A DNA stretch of 64,000 nt, from the NCBI RefSeq assembly GCF_003202435.1, contig NZ_QJHK01000001.1, forward strand, positions 186,001-250,000, read 5' to 3'. The notes under the pieces were generated by a model, which did not search any database, was not told the origin of the DNA, and saw only the letters and a list, made by a program, of their open reading frames with translations. Position numbers and translations under genes: made by a program. Below are positions 18,374 to 26,919 of this stretch, piece by piece (position 1 is the stretch's first letter; the number at the start of each line of letters is the position of its first letter). Source of the stretch: Flavobacterium cheongpyeongense. GTDB taxonomy: Bacteria; Bacteroidota; Bacteroidia; Flavobacteriales; Flavobacteriaceae.

Positions 18374-18904
18374 TTAGTCTGCAGGTTTTATTTCTTCAGT
18401 ATCTTCTTTAACTTCTTTTTTTTCTTTCTTCTTTTTTGACTTAGTCTTTTTTATTTCTTTAAAATTAGCCATAAAAGTTGTGTATTTTTCTATCTGTGCA
18501 GGATTTAAAAAAGCGGTTATCTTTTTAGTCGTAACTTCTCTTAATGCATTTATTTGTTCAATTTTCTGATCCTGACTACTGCTTTCGTTTTTTAAGAGAA
18601 CACCTTGTTCTCTCATGCTGTCTGCTAAAACATTGGTAATGGCAATGACTTGCAATTCATCAAGATTTACTTCAGGTTTCATTTGTTCAACAATTTTAGC
18701 AGCTGTTTCTTCAACCGGTACTTCTTTAGGTTTGCTTGGGCTGCTTTGTGGGCCCTGCATCATGCTTCTGTCCATGCCCATTCCGTTGCCTCTGCCGTAA
18801 CCGTTTCCATAACCGTTATTGTAGCCATTTCCATACTGTGCCAATACAGATGTAAAACTTAATAAAGCAAAAGCTAAAATAAAAAAAGAATGTATAGATT
18901 TCAT
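18374..18904 (-). CDS. Secreted glycine/asparagine/tyrosine-rich protein with basic tail
   Basis: A 176-residue exported protein of no recognised family. The start at 18904 is chosen because the signal peptide (SFFILAFALLSFTSVLAQ) begins there; an upstream ATG at 18937 adds an unlikely leader. After the signal comes a GNGY-type repeat (about 22-45), then a helical region (about 65-140) with LDELQVIAITNVLADSM and a later 'LNPAQIEKYTTFM', which recalls Spy/LTXXQ-type helical periplasmic proteins. The tail has a KKTKSKKKKEKKE run and acidic residues. It lies 30 bp upstream of the amidase gene, so co-transcription is likely. Function unknown. Confidence 0.7.
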   Translation of the reverse strand: MKSIHSFFILAFALLSFTSVLAQYGNGYNNGYGNGYGRGNGMGMDRSMMQGPQSSPSKPKEVPVEETAAKIVEQMKPEVNLDELQVIAITNVLADSMREQGVLLKNESSSQDQKIEQINALREVTTKKITAFLNPAQIEKYTTFMANFKEIKKTKSKKKKEKKEVKEDTEEIKPAD

Positions 18905-18948
18905 AAAAGTATGTCTAAGTTGATAATGAATAATCAATTACCGTAAAT

Positions 18949-20262
18949 TTAAGCAGGTTCTCCGTATAAATCAAATTCTGTTGCTTCTATTATCTTGATA
19001 TTAACAAATTCCCCTGTTTTTACATAATGTTTAGAGGCATCTATTAAAACTTCATTATCGACATCCGGACTGTCAAATTCGGATCTTCCAACAAAATGGG
19101 CGCCTTCTTTTCTGTCAATAATACATTTGTAAACCTGACCTACTTTTTCCTGATTCAAATCCCATGAAATTTGCGATTGTAATTCCATAATCTCATTGGC
19201 TCTGGCTTGTTTTACATCAGCAGGAACATCATCTTCTAATAAATAAGCATGAGTGTTTTCTTCATGAGAATAAGCAAAACAGCCCATTCTGTCAAATTTC
19301 ATTTCCTGAACAAAATCCTTCAAAATCTCAAAATCTTCCTGGGTTTCGCCCGGATAACCAACAATCAAAGTAGTTCTGATGGCCATTCCCGGCACCGCAG
19401 CACGAAAATCTTTCAATAACTGAGTCGTTTTAGCCTGAGTTGTACCACGACGCATCGATTTTAAAATTTTATCCGAAATATGCTGTAACGGAATATCAAT
19501 ATAATTACAGATTTTAGGTTCGCGTTTCATTAATTCCAAAACATCCATCGGGAAACCGGTAGGATAGGCATAATGTAAACGAATCCATTCAATTCCTTCA
19601 ACGGCTGCCAATGCTTCTAAAAGTTCAGCAAGATTTCTTTTTTTATAAAGATCAAGACCGTAATAAGTTAAATCCTGAGCGATCAAAATTAGTTCTTTTA
19701 CGCCGTTTTTGGCTAAACCTTGTGCTTCCTTTACTAATTTTTCAATTGGTTGAGAAACATGTGAGCCACGCATTAACGGAATAGCACAAAAACTACAGGG
19801 TCTGTCACAGCCTTCGGCAATTTTTAAATAAGCGTAATTTTTTGGAGTAGTCGTTAAACGTTCCCCTAATAATTCATGTTTATAGTCGGCACCCAGAGCT
19901 TTCAGCAGCTGAGGCAATTCTGTTGTGCCAAAATATTGGTCTACATTCGGGATTTCTTTTTCTAAATCCGGTCTGTAACGTTCAGATAAACATCCTGTAA
20001 CGAAAACCTTATCAACTAAACCTTTGTCTTTTTTATCAGCATACTCCAAAATCATATTTACCGATTCTGCTTTTGCATTGTCAATAAAACCACAAGTGTT
20101 AATTACGATAATGTTTCCTTCTTCTTTTTCAGGTGCTTCATGCTGTACTTCTTTGCCATTGGCGCGAAGCTGACCCATAAGCACTTCACTGTCATATACA
20201 TTTTTCGAACACCCAAGAGTGATTACGTTAATTTTATTTTTTTTTAAAGACCTGGTTCTCAT
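18949..20262 (-). CDS. rimO: Ribosomal protein S12 methylthiotransferase RimO
   Basis: This radical-SAM enzyme adds a methylthio group to an aspartate of ribosomal protein S12 using two iron-sulfur clusters. The N-terminal domain has VITLGCSKNVYDSE with cysteines C18, C57 and C91 for the auxiliary cluster. The radical-SAM motif CDRPCSFC supplies C152, C156 and C159. A TRAM-like domain closes the protein, ending FDLYGEPA. LGCSKNxxDSE separates RimO from MiaB-type relatives. At 437 residues it has the usual length. A TAATTTTG box at 20282-20289 is suitably placed as its promoter. Confidence 0.95.
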   Translation of the reverse strand: MRTRSLKKNKINVITLGCSKNVYDSEVLMGQLRANGKEVQHEAPEKEEGNIIVINTCGFIDNAKAESVNMILEYADKKDKGLVDKVFVTGCLSERYRPDLEKEIPNVDQYFGTTELPQLLKALGADYKHELLGERLTTTPKNYAYLKIAEGCDRPCSFCAIPLMRGSHVSQPIEKLVKEAQGLAKNGVKELILIAQDLTYYGLDLYKKRNLAELLEALAAVEGIEWIRLHYAYPTGFPMDVLELMKREPKICNYIDIPLQHISDKILKSMRRGTTQAKTTQLLKDFRAAVPGMAIRTTLIVGYPGETQEDFEILKDFVQEMKFDRMGCFAYSHEENTHAYLLEDDVPADVKQARANEIMELQSQISWDLNQEKVGQVYKCIIDRKEGAHFVGRSEFDSPDVDNEVLIDASKHYVKTGEFVNIKIIEATEFDLYGEPA

Positions 20263-20281
20263 ACTTTTATAAATTGGAGTG

Positions 20282-20289
20282 CAAAATTA
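20282..20289 (-). promoter_or_regulatory. -7 box of rimO
   Basis: On the minus strand it reads TAATTTTG, matching the Bacteroidota TAnnTTTG box, 19 bp before the rimO start. No good -33 TTG was found. Confidence 0.5.
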
Positions 20290-20368
20290 CACTTTTTTAT
20301 TCAAACACGGCTTGTTTAGAGTTGTTTTAGGTGTTTTTCAGGAGCTATTTCCCGCTATCCGTTCCAAT

Positions 20369-20396
20369 CTTTCACTTTTTAAAGAAAAAGCGAAAG
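20369..20396. repeat. Intergenic hairpin repeat element interrupted by the insertion sequence
   Basis: CTTTC-a-CTTTTT, loop AAAG, AAAAAG-c-GAAAG forms a long stem with one mismatch. The surrounding GAGCTATTTCCCGCTATCC on the left and GCTATCGGGGCTA beyond the insertion (21854-21866) appear to be the outer arms. The IS element sits inside the right arm. Elements of this look recur in Flavobacterium intergenic regions as far as I recall, but repetition cannot be shown from this window. Confidence 0.5.
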
Positions 20397-20403
20397 GATT
20401 TCC

Positions 20404-20412
20404 ACTGCTATC
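20404..20412 (+). repeat. Target-site duplication, left copy
   Basis: ACTGCTATC directly abuts the left inverted repeat and is identical to 21851-21859. A 9-bp duplication is what the IS4/IS50 group makes. Confidence 0.9.
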
Positions 20413-20428
20413 CTACCGTCTGGACACA
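20413..20428 (+). repeat. Left terminal inverted repeat of the IS
   Basis: CTACCGTCTGGACACA, exact inverse complement of 21835-21850. Confidence 0.92.
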
Positions 20429-21805
20429 TCTTGGAATAATTGCCATCCCTGCATAATTGAAGTAAATTTTTGCACTCCAATCCAAAATGTAGTTATTCCA
20501 GGTTTGCGTTCTGAAGTATAGCCTTTCCATCCTCCTAATCTGGCAATTGCCCAAACATAACGTTTTAAATCTTTGTCCAGATAAGGGTTTTTCAACTTTT
20601 CAGTCTTTCCTTCTAAAGCTATTATTTGATATTCCAGACATTTTATTTCATCTTCTGAAAAACAACTACCAGATTCAATTTCTTCTTCAGGACAATTATA
20701 GGCTATTTGCATTAAAAATAGCTTCACAATAGTTTCCATCATCAGTAAAGAAAGTTTACGTATGGATTTAGCATAAGTTAATTCACTTGCTTCTATGTTA
20801 AAACCTTCTTTTTTCAAGATTCTAAAGACTTCTTCTATAACCCATCGGCATGTATACCAGGTAATACAGTTCAAAGCTGTTTCTATATTCTCAATATTTA
20901 TAGTGGTCAATAATCTCCAACATATCGGATTTTCAACATCGGTATTTATTTCTTTGGCTTCTATGATATTGAGTGTGATGTTTTGCGGAGCAGTTTTAGA
21001 ACTTAAGTCATTTTTATTTATCCTCACTTCAGAGAAGCGAACTTCTAAAATTGCTTCTCTTTTTTTTATATTCTTTCTTTTATCTCCCTCCAATTCTATT
21101 CTATAAGTTCCTTTGGATGGCTGGTCTGCGATATAATCAAAAAGCTTTGTCTTGTCTGAAAGAGTTCTATTTGCTCTTGCACGAACCAATAGATGTGTTC
21201 TTTGATCTGGAACAATCCCGAATTGCTCATAAATATCGCCTTCTCTATCTTGAATGATTATGATTTCTTTTGCCTGGCTTAATACCTTTTTTGAGTTTTG
21301 AGAAGATTCTATCCATTTATTAAGATTCTTTTTCTTCTATGGGAAGTTTATTGTAATCCCGGTCTTTTTTAGTTAATTTCTCTAATGGCCTATTCCATAT
21401 CTTAACATCAGAAAAGCCATAAGGAACTAAGGTCTGAGCGTCTAAAACAAAACTAGGGTGGAGTAAAAATCCAATACCTCCCTTAACAGCATTAGTCCTA
21501 CCAATATACTGGTCCTTTTTTACTCTGTTTTTATGGTTATATAAATTAACTTCAGTAGTGTCCTCAATGCACAGAAGAACTTTATTTGCACTAGAGAAAA
21601 CACAGTTAGCCGTCATGTTCCGTATAATATCAGCTTCGGAAACATTATCATTTTGTAAAAAACGATAAAAAGATTTTGCCTCAGAATCACTTTGAGTAAT
21701 TTGACGAATCGAATGAACGCTATTCTTGAATAATTTGTCTAAAATTATATTGCCTCTCTTCAATAAACGAGGATCCTTTATATCGCTTAATAGTCTTTCT
21801 TTCAA
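20413..21805 (-). pseudogene. IS4-family DDE transposase, frameshifted
   Basis: The transposase is split into two frames. The N-terminal part (21805 down to 21320) has the first catalytic Asp in LLCIEDTTEVNLY. The second frame carries IIIIQDREGDIYEQF (second Asp) and the YTCRWVIEEVFRILK segment, an exact Y-2-R-3-E-6-K signature with the catalytic Glu. Removing one A near 21319-21323 restores ESYKWIES across the break, so one extra base in an A/T run created the stop. The C-terminal frame starts well before the internal ATG at 21189. Programmed frameshifting is unlikely, since the shift creates two consecutive stops, but a sequencing error is possible. Confidence 0.88.
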
Positions 21806-21834
21806 AACTTATTTTTTTAACAAATATAGATATT

Positions 21835-21850
21835 TGTGTCCAGACGGTAG
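21835..21850 (-). repeat. Right terminal inverted repeat of the IS
   Basis: TGTGTCCAGACGGTAG, exact inverse complement of the left end. Confidence 0.92.
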
Positions 21851-21859
21851 ACTGCTATC
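21851..21859 (+). repeat. Target-site duplication, right copy
   Basis: ACTGCTATC, identical to 20404-20412. Confidence 0.9.
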
Positions 21860-21865
21860 GGGGCT

Positions 21866-21902
21866 AAAAAAAATCCGCCGGGTAAAGACCAGACGGAAAT
21901 CT
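21866..21902 (-). terminator. Terminator of the FadL-type porin gene
   Basis: On the minus strand TCCGTCTGG / CCCGGCGGA pair (one mismatch, one G-T) around TCTTTA and are followed by TTTTTTTT. Confidence 0.65.
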
Positions 21903-21925
21903 TCATTCATCTATTTAATTTCTAA

Positions 21926-23431
21926 TTACAATTCAAATAATAAAGTAAGTGTAACATTGTTTAATTTTGATGTAATATGTGCCGGATCAGTTAATCCGGT
22001 TGCAAAAAAGCCCTGACTGGTTTTTCTTTCTGTAAAAGAATAGGCGAGATCTAATTTTGTTGCCCCAAAGTTGTAACCCAAACCACCGGAATAACTATTT
22101 AGGTCTCCGATAGTTTTTTCGTTTTTATATGGACTTCCTTCAAAGCGATATCCTCCGCGTAAACTCAGGCGTTTGATTTTGAGTTCACCTCCAATCCGCA
22201 ATTCACCATTTGATAGTAACTCATTGTTCATAGAGCTGTTTAATTCTTTAAATCCCGAATCGCTGGTTGGTTTAAACTTAGTATTTCCGTAATCCTTAAT
22301 AGCATAGTCAATACTAATTAATCCTGTTTTTCCAAATATATAAGCACCGCTAAAAGTGAATTTTCCCGGAGTTTGCAAAGTATATGATTCGTAAACGTTT
22401 GTAATGTTTGGGTTTACACTATAATCAATAGCTTGATTAGCATTGTTCTCTGTTGTAGAATACAAACTTTGAGAAATTTCATCGTATAAAGTGTACCATG
22501 TATTTGACTCGTATGCCAATCCAAGTCTTAAAGCATTAGTAACTTTAGCAATTGCACCTAACTGAAACGAAAATCCGTTTCCGTAAGTGTATAGATTGTT
22601 ATTGAAACGTACATTAGATATGGTTTGTGTTGGTTCTAGATCGTTACTGTTTCTTTCAAAAAAACTGCTAGAACTTCTGTAGTCTGTAACATGAACATTT
22701 ACATTGGCTCCCAGATAAATACGGTCTTTATATGACGTTGCGATATTAAAACTCAGTTTACTGTTGTATCCCTTTGTGTCAATTTCATTTTCCTGATAGT
22801 AATTTCCTCCGTTGGGAACATTGGTGTTGTATTTTGTATTGTTAAGGTCTAGGGGGGTATCAGGATTTATAATGTATCCTTCATATCCAAAATGAGCTTG
22901 CTGTTCTTTGTATGACATATTTTCATAAGGAACTGTTTGTAATGTTTCTAATGAAACTCCGTTAGCAAACTCTAAAAAATAAGCATCAATGGAGTTGTAT
23001 TTATTTGTGCCTTTCGAGAAAATATTATTATTGAAATTATTGGTGTTCTCGTACGTAGCCCCGATAACAATTTTTTTCCAATTATTATTTGGATTACGAT
23101 CATTAAAAACAAAAACAGCACCAGCTTGATTTAAAATAAAGGAATTTTCTTTGTCGCTTGTTTCTTCGTTAAAATAATTAGAGTTGTTTTTGATATTATG
23201 ATTACTCAAAGTAATTCCAACCTGGTTGTTTAAAAAGATGGCAGATCCTGCAGGGTTGACACTTAAGGAAGAAAGGTCTCCTCCGAGTGCACCAAAAGCA
23301 CCTCCCATGGCTCTAAAACGGGCAGTTCCGGTTATGTTGTCCTGTGCATATCGCATAGCGTCTGAAATTTCCTGAGAATGTGTGACACTGACAGTTAGTC
23401 CTGTTATAAGTAGGATAAGTGTTTTTTTCAT
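21926..23431 (-). CDS. OmpP1/FadL/TodX-family outer-membrane transport protein
   Basis: A 501-residue beta-barrel of the FadL family, whose members pass hydrophobic compounds such as long-chain fatty acids or aromatics through the outer membrane. The signal peptide ends near VTHSQ. The mature N-terminus has the family's plug motif region: ARFRAMGGAFGALGGDLSS followed by 'VNPAGSAIFLNNQ', matching the NPA signature of FadL/OmpP1. The barrel ends FNNVTLTLLFEL-like (KLNNVTLTLLFEL). It lies 47 bp downstream of the Gly/Tyr/Ser-rich lipoprotein gene and may share its transcript. The substrate is not known. Confidence 0.92.
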   Translation of the reverse strand: MKKTLILLITGLTVSVTHSQEISDAMRYAQDNITGTARFRAMGGAFGALGGDLSSLSVNPAGSAIFLNNQVGITLSNHNIKNNSNYFNEETSDKENSFILNQAGAVFVFNDRNPNNNWKKIVIGATYENTNNFNNNIFSKGTNKYNSIDAYFLEFANGVSLETLQTVPYENMSYKEQQAHFGYEGYIINPDTPLDLNNTKYNTNVPNGGNYYQENEIDTKGYNSKLSFNIATSYKDRIYLGANVNVHVTDYRSSSSFFERNSNDLEPTQTISNVRFNNNLYTYGNGFSFQLGAIAKVTNALRLGLAYESNTWYTLYDEISQSLYSTTENNANQAIDYSVNPNITNVYESYTLQTPGKFTFSGAYIFGKTGLISIDYAIKDYGNTKFKPTSDSGFKELNSSMNNELLSNGELRIGGELKIKRLSLRGGYRFEGSPYKNEKTIGDLNSYSGGLGYNFGATKLDLAYSFTERKTSQGFFATGLTDPAHITSKLNNVTLTLLFEL

Positions 23432-23478
23432 TTTGATCGAGTTTTAATATGTAATCAGATACACTGAAGAAGAAAATG

Positions 23479-24507
23479 TTACCTTCTTCCGCCGCCGCCG
23501 TAAGATCTTCCGCCGCCGCCACTGTTTCCGCCAGATGATCTCATGCTTCCGCTACTACTTCCGCTGTTGTTGTATGAACGGGAAGATGATGAAGAGGAAT
23601 TCGGTGTTGAATAGCTCCTTGAGGAGTTGCCGCCGTTATTGTTGTAAGTTCTGTTAGTAGTGGTACTGCTTGATCTTCTGCTAAAGTAGTCAGTACTGTT
23701 GCTTTGTGTTGTTGTGTTTCTTCGATTTGTAAAAGTCGGACTTGAATTATAAGTTCTTCCATTTAAAGAAGAGTTTCTTCTGTAATCTGAATAACTGTTT
23801 TGTCTGCTTGTTAAGCCTCTGTTGGTTGTGTAATTTCTGCTAGAGGTATAGTTTCTACCTGTGCTATAGTTTCTTCCGGTGTTATAGCTTCTGTTAGAAA
23901 CATAATTTCTTCCTCCATAGTAAGCAGCAGATCCTCTTCTTCCGTAGTTATAAGAGTAGTTGTTGTATCCGTAACCTGCTCCCCAATATCCTGAATAACC
24001 CCATCCAGACCCCCAATATCCGGCGTGTCCCCATCCGTATCCAGGGTATCCCCAATAACCTCCTCCATAACCCCATCCGTAATAAGGTGAGTTCCATCCG
24101 TATCCATAATAAGGATATCCCCATCCAAATCCCATTGACCAATATGGGTCTGAATAAACGTTTATTGAAACCTCTGAACTGGAACTTCCCCATGCAGGAT
24201 ATGCAGTAGGCGCAACAGCAGTTTGCGTGCTGTCAGTTTCTGTGTAATTACTGTAACTGTCTACATCTGTAAAAATTTCTGTAGGCATATTGTCATCTTG
24301 TAACGCCTTAAAATACTCCTGATATTGGTTATTAGTAGCAGTTGTAGTTGACTGGGCATAGGCATAGGTGCGGGTACTGCCATAAACTCCATCGTTATCA
24401 TTATATGAAGTGTTTTGGTAAGAACCACATGATGCTAATAGAAAACTCAGCATTCCAATTGCATAAAAATAAACTGAGTTTTGGCGAAGGTATATAGAAG
24501 TTTTCAT
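23479..24507 (-). CDS. Low-complexity Gly/Tyr/Trp/Ser/Asn-rich lipoprotein
   Basis: A 342-residue protein with a lipoprotein signal (lipobox LASC, cysteine at residue 27). Residues about 125-190 are a dense G/Y/W region with steps such as GWGYPYYGYGW and GYWGSGWGYSGYWG. Residues about 190-300 alternate Arg, Asn, Tyr, Ser and Thr (NYTSSRNYTT). The end is a Ser/Gly tract closing GGGGRSYGGGGRR. No catalytic domain is visible. The composition resembles structural or adhesive surface proteins and may be disordered. It is divergent from proS and followed by the FadL-type porin gene. Function unknown. Confidence 0.75.
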   Translation of the reverse strand: MKTSIYLRQNSVYFYAIGMLSFLLASCGSYQNTSYNDNDGVYGSTRTYAYAQSTTTATNNQYQEYFKALQDDNMPTEIFTDVDSYSNYTETDSTQTAVAPTAYPAWGSSSSEVSINVYSDPYWSMGFGWGYPYYGYGWNSPYYGWGYGGGYWGYPGYGWGHAGYWGSGWGYSGYWGAGYGYNNYSYNYGRRGSAAYYGGRNYVSNRSYNTGRNYSTGRNYTSSRNYTTNRGLTSRQNSYSDYRRNSSLNGRTYNSSPTFTNRRNTTTQSNSTDYFSRRSSSTTTNRTYNNNGGNSSRSYSTPNSSSSSSRSYNNSGSSSGSMRSSGGNSGGGGRSYGGGGRR

Positions 24508-24524
24508 ATCTGTGGTGTTTTTTA

Positions 24525-24555
24525 TTGTTGCACATTACAAAAATAGTTAGTTTTG
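24525..24555 (+). promoter_or_regulatory. Promoter of proS
   Basis: TTG at 24525-24527 or 24528-24530 and TAGTTTTG at 24548-24555 are spaced 20 or 17 bp apart, matching the Bacteroidota TTG…TAnnTTTG promoter, 52 bp before the proS ATG. Confidence 0.6.
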
Positions 24556-24607
24556 TCAAACTATTTAGTTAAAAAAATAAAACAAAATTTGTGCCAAACT
24601 ATTCAAT

Positions 24608-26086
24608 ATGAGTAAGAACCTCACTACAAGATCAGAAGATTATTCGAAATGGTATAACGAACTGGTTGTCAAAGCAGATCTAGCAGAAAATTCAGGAGTA
24701 AGGGGATGTATGGTTATTAAGCCATACGGATATGCTATCTGGGAAAAAATGCAGGCAGAGTTAGACAGGATGTTTAAAGAAACCGGACATCAAAACGCAT
24801 ACTTTCCTTTGTTTGTGCCTAAAAGCATGTTTGAAGCTGAAGAAAAAAATGCAGAAGGATTTGCGAAAGAATGTGCTATCGTAACACACTACAGGTTAAA
24901 AAACGATCCTGATAAACCGGGAAAATTAATGGTGGATCCGAATGCTAAATTAGAGGAAGAGCTTATCGTTCGTCCAACAAGTGAGGCCATTATCTGGTCT
25001 ACATATAAAGGATGGGTGCAGTCTTATAGAGATTTACCTTTGTTGATTAATCAATGGGCAAACGTCGTGCGTTGGGAAATGCGAACCCGTTTGTTTTTAA
25101 GGACTGCTGAGTTTTTATGGCAGGAAGGGCATACGGCACACGCTACAAAAGCAGAAGCAGTAGAAGAGTCTGAGAAAATGATGAATGTTTATGCAGATTT
25201 TGTAGAAAACTTTATGGCGATTCCTGTTGTAAAAGGTATAAAAACCGAAACTGAACGTTTTGCAGGAGCAGATGAAACCTATTGTATTGAGGCCTTAATG
25301 CAGGATGGAAAAGCATTACAGGCAGGGACATCTCATTTTCTGGGACAGAATTTTGCAAAGGCATTTGATGTGAAGTTTGCAAACGCTGAAGGAAAACAGG
25401 AACATGTTTGGGGAACTTCCTGGGGAGTTTCAACTCGTTTAATGGGGGCTTTGGTTATGACACATTCTGATGATCAGGGATTGGTTTTGCCTCCAAATTT
25501 AGCGCCTATACAAGTCGTAATTGTTCCAATTTATAAAACAGATGAGCAGTTAGCCGAAATTACGGCTTCGGTTAATGATTTGACAGCTAAACTTAGAAAG
25601 TTAAAGATTTCTGTTAGGTATGATGACAGAACAACTCAAAAACCAGGATTTAAGTTTGCAGAGTGGGAATTGAAAGGGGTTCCTGTCCGAATTGCTGTTG
25701 GTCCAAAAGATTTAGAAAATGGAACTTTTGAGGTTGCAAGACGTGATACATTGTCGAAAGAAACAGTCTCTGGTGAGGGAATTGTAAATTATATAAATGA
25801 GCTTTTAGAACAGATTCAGACAGATTTATTTAACAAAGCATTAGACTATCGTAATGCACATATTACGGAAGTGAATAGTTTTGAGGAATTTAAAGAGGTT
25901 TTAGAGGGTAAAGGAGGGTTTGTTTCGGCTCATTGGGATGGTACAGCTGCTACTGAAGAAAAAATAAAAGACTTGACAAAAGCAACGATTCGTTGTATTC
26001 CTTTAAGTCATCTGGAAGAGGCGGGAAGCTGTGTGTTTACAGGGAATCCATCTGTAAAAAGAGTGTTGTTTGCGAAGGCTTATTAA
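24608..26086 (+). CDS. proS: Prolyl-tRNA synthetase, archaeal/eukaryotic type
   Basis: This class II aminoacyl-tRNA synthetase charges tRNA-Pro. At 492 residues it is the short form without the INS editing domain of the E. coli type. Motif 2 and its surroundings are clear: [11 protein letters not shown] (about residues 120-130), then [20 protein letters not shown] and EGHTAHAT. The anticodon-binding domain follows (about 290-400, [11 protein letters not shown]), then a C-terminal zinc-domain-like region ending KRVLFAKAY. The start at 24608 fits the usual [19 protein letters not shown] beginning. It has its own promoter in the divergent spacer. Confidence 0.96.
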   Translation: MSKNLTTRSEDYSKWYNELVVKADLAENSGVRGCMVIKPYGYAIWEKMQAELDRMFKETGHQNAYFPLFVPKSMFEAEEKNAEGFAKECAIVTHYRLKNDPDKPGKLMVDPNAKLEEELIVRPTSEAIIWSTYKGWVQSYRDLPLLINQWANVVRWEMRTRLFLRTAEFLWQEGHTAHATKAEAVEESEKMMNVYADFVENFMAIPVVKGIKTETERFAGADETYCIEALMQDGKALQAGTSHFLGQNFAKAFDVKFANAEGKQEHVWGTSWGVSTRLMGALVMTHSDDQGLVLPPNLAPIQVVIVPIYKTDEQLAEITASVNDLTAKLRKLKISVRYDDRTTQKPGFKFAEWELKGVPVRIAVGPKDLENGTFEVARRDTLSKETVSGEGIVNYINELLEQIQTDLFNKALDYRNAHITEVNSFEEFKEVLEGKGGFVSAHWDGTAATEEKIKDLTKATIRCIPLSHLEEAGSCVFTGNPSVKRVLFAKAY

Positions 26087-26114
26087 AAAAAAAATATTTT
26101 TTTTGCATCAGGTA

Positions 26115-26144
26115 TTGTACATCTTAAAAATAGTTGTATTTTTG
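26115..26144 (+). promoter_or_regulatory. Promoter of the tRNA-Glu pair
   Basis: TTG at 26115-26117, a 19-bp spacer and TATTTTTG at 26137-26144 match the Bacteroidota promoter closely. The first tRNA starts 20 bp further on. Confidence 0.75.
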
Positions 26145-26164
26145 CATCCGCATTAGAGAAACAC

Positions 26165-26236
26165 GGTCCGTTCGTCTATCGGTTAGGACGCCAGGTTTTC
26201 ATCCTGGTAAGGGGGGTTCGATTCCCCCACGGACTA
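26165..26236 (+). tRNA. tRNA-Glu (anticodon TTC), copy 1
   Basis: A 72-nt cloverleaf: acceptor GGTCCGT with ACGGACT (first pair G-U), D arm GTCT…GGAC, anticodon arm CCAGG-TTTTCAT-CCTGG giving anticodon TTC, and T arm GGGGG-TTCGATT-CCCCC. The discriminator base is A and CCA is not encoded. Confidence 0.96.
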
Positions 26237-26276
26237 CTTTTTTTATGCGATTTAAGTTATCTAACTTGATGTTAAT

Positions 26277-26348
26277 GGTCCGTTCGTCTATCGGTTAGGA
26301 CGCCAGGTTTTCATCCTGGTAAGGGGGGTTCGATTCCCCCACGGACTA
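26277..26348 (+). tRNA. tRNA-Glu (anticodon TTC), copy 2
   Basis: Identical over all 72 nt to the copy 40 bp upstream, with the same TTC anticodon. Probably on the same transcript. No separate TAnnTTTG box is seen in the short spacer. Confidence 0.96.
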
Positions 26349-26502
26349 CTAAATTAGTTGTAAATAAGTTTTATAAAATAAAAATTGGTGTCTCGGTTTT
26401 TATTTTGTTAGTTAAAACCAAAGTGATTGTTTTGCAATTGTGGGAGGTTTTTCTTTTTTAACTAGTATTTATAATAAATTATTACATCTAAAATTAAAAA
26501 AA

Positions 26503-26754
26503 ATGGCAAATCATAAGTCAGCATTAAAAAGAATCAGAAGTAACGAAAAAAGAAGAGTTCTTAACAGATACCAACATAAAACTACTCGTAATGCTATTAA
26601 AGCATTAAGATTAGCTACTGAAAAATCTGATGCTGCTTCTAAATTATCAACTGTAATTTCAATGATTGATAAATTAGCAAAAAAGAACATTATTCATGAT
26701 AATAAAGCTTCTAACCTGAAGTCTAAATTAACGAAACATGTTGCTAAATTGTAA
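26503..26754 (+). CDS. rpsT: 30S ribosomal protein S20
   Basis: An 83-residue basic helical protein that binds 16S rRNA in the small subunit. The start MANHKSALKRIRSNEKRR is the family's usual N-terminus, so the ATG at 26503 is taken in preference to the in-frame upstream start at 26440, which would add an untypical hydrophobic leader. The remaining motifs (RNAIKALRLAT, IDKLAKKNIIHDNKASNLKS) fit S20. It is followed 26 bp later by a strong terminator and preceded by the tRNA-Glu pair. Confidence 0.97.
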   Translation: MANHKSALKRIRSNEKRRVLNRYQHKTTRNAIKALRLATEKSDAASKLSTVISMIDKLAKKNIIHDNKASNLKSKLTKHVAKL

Positions 26755-26780
26755 TTAATTACAATTTCCCAAATAATATA

Positions 26781-26810
26781 AAAAGTCCTCTTTTAGAGGA
26801 CTTTTTTGTT
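26781..26810 (+). terminator. Terminator of rpsT
   Basis: AAAAGTCCTCT / AGAGGACTTTT, an 11-bp perfect stem with a TTT loop ending in a T tract. Confidence 0.92.
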
Positions 26811-26891
26811 TAAAAAACATAAAATTTAATTTTTGAAATTTGAAAATAAGAAATAAACAGATCAAATAAGTAATTAGATTGACATATTTGT

Positions 26892-26899
26892 TAATTTTG
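26892..26899 (+). promoter_or_regulatory. -7 box before the GAF protein gene
   Basis: TAATTTTG matches TAnnTTTG and lies 20 bp before the ATG at 26920. The upstream TTG is not at the usual distance. Confidence 0.45.
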
Positions 26900-26919
26900 T
26901 ATTCTAAATTACATTTCAG

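Larger units (their letters stand above)
20413..21850 (-). mobile_element. IS4-family (IS50-group-like) insertion sequence, complete but inactivated
   Basis: A 1438-bp element bounded by perfect 16-bp terminal inverted repeats (CTACCGTCTGGACACA at 20413-20428, its complement at 21835-21850) and flanked by the 9-bp direct repeat ACTGCTATC. It contains one transposase gene on the minus strand, broken by a frameshift. The transposase stop codon lies within the left terminal repeat. Exact duplication and ends point to recent insertion, upstream of rimO and downstream of the FadL-type porin gene. Confidence 0.92.

Noticed and set aside
20413..21189. Transposase C-terminal frame taken as a separate gene
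   Set aside because: The same frame has conserved transposase sequence upstream of the ATG; it is half of one frameshifted gene.
23541..24193. Several long minus-strand frames overlapping the Gly/Tyr-rich lipoprotein
   Set aside because: They are shadow frames produced by repetitive G/Y/W and S/N codons; none has a signal peptide or family resemblance.
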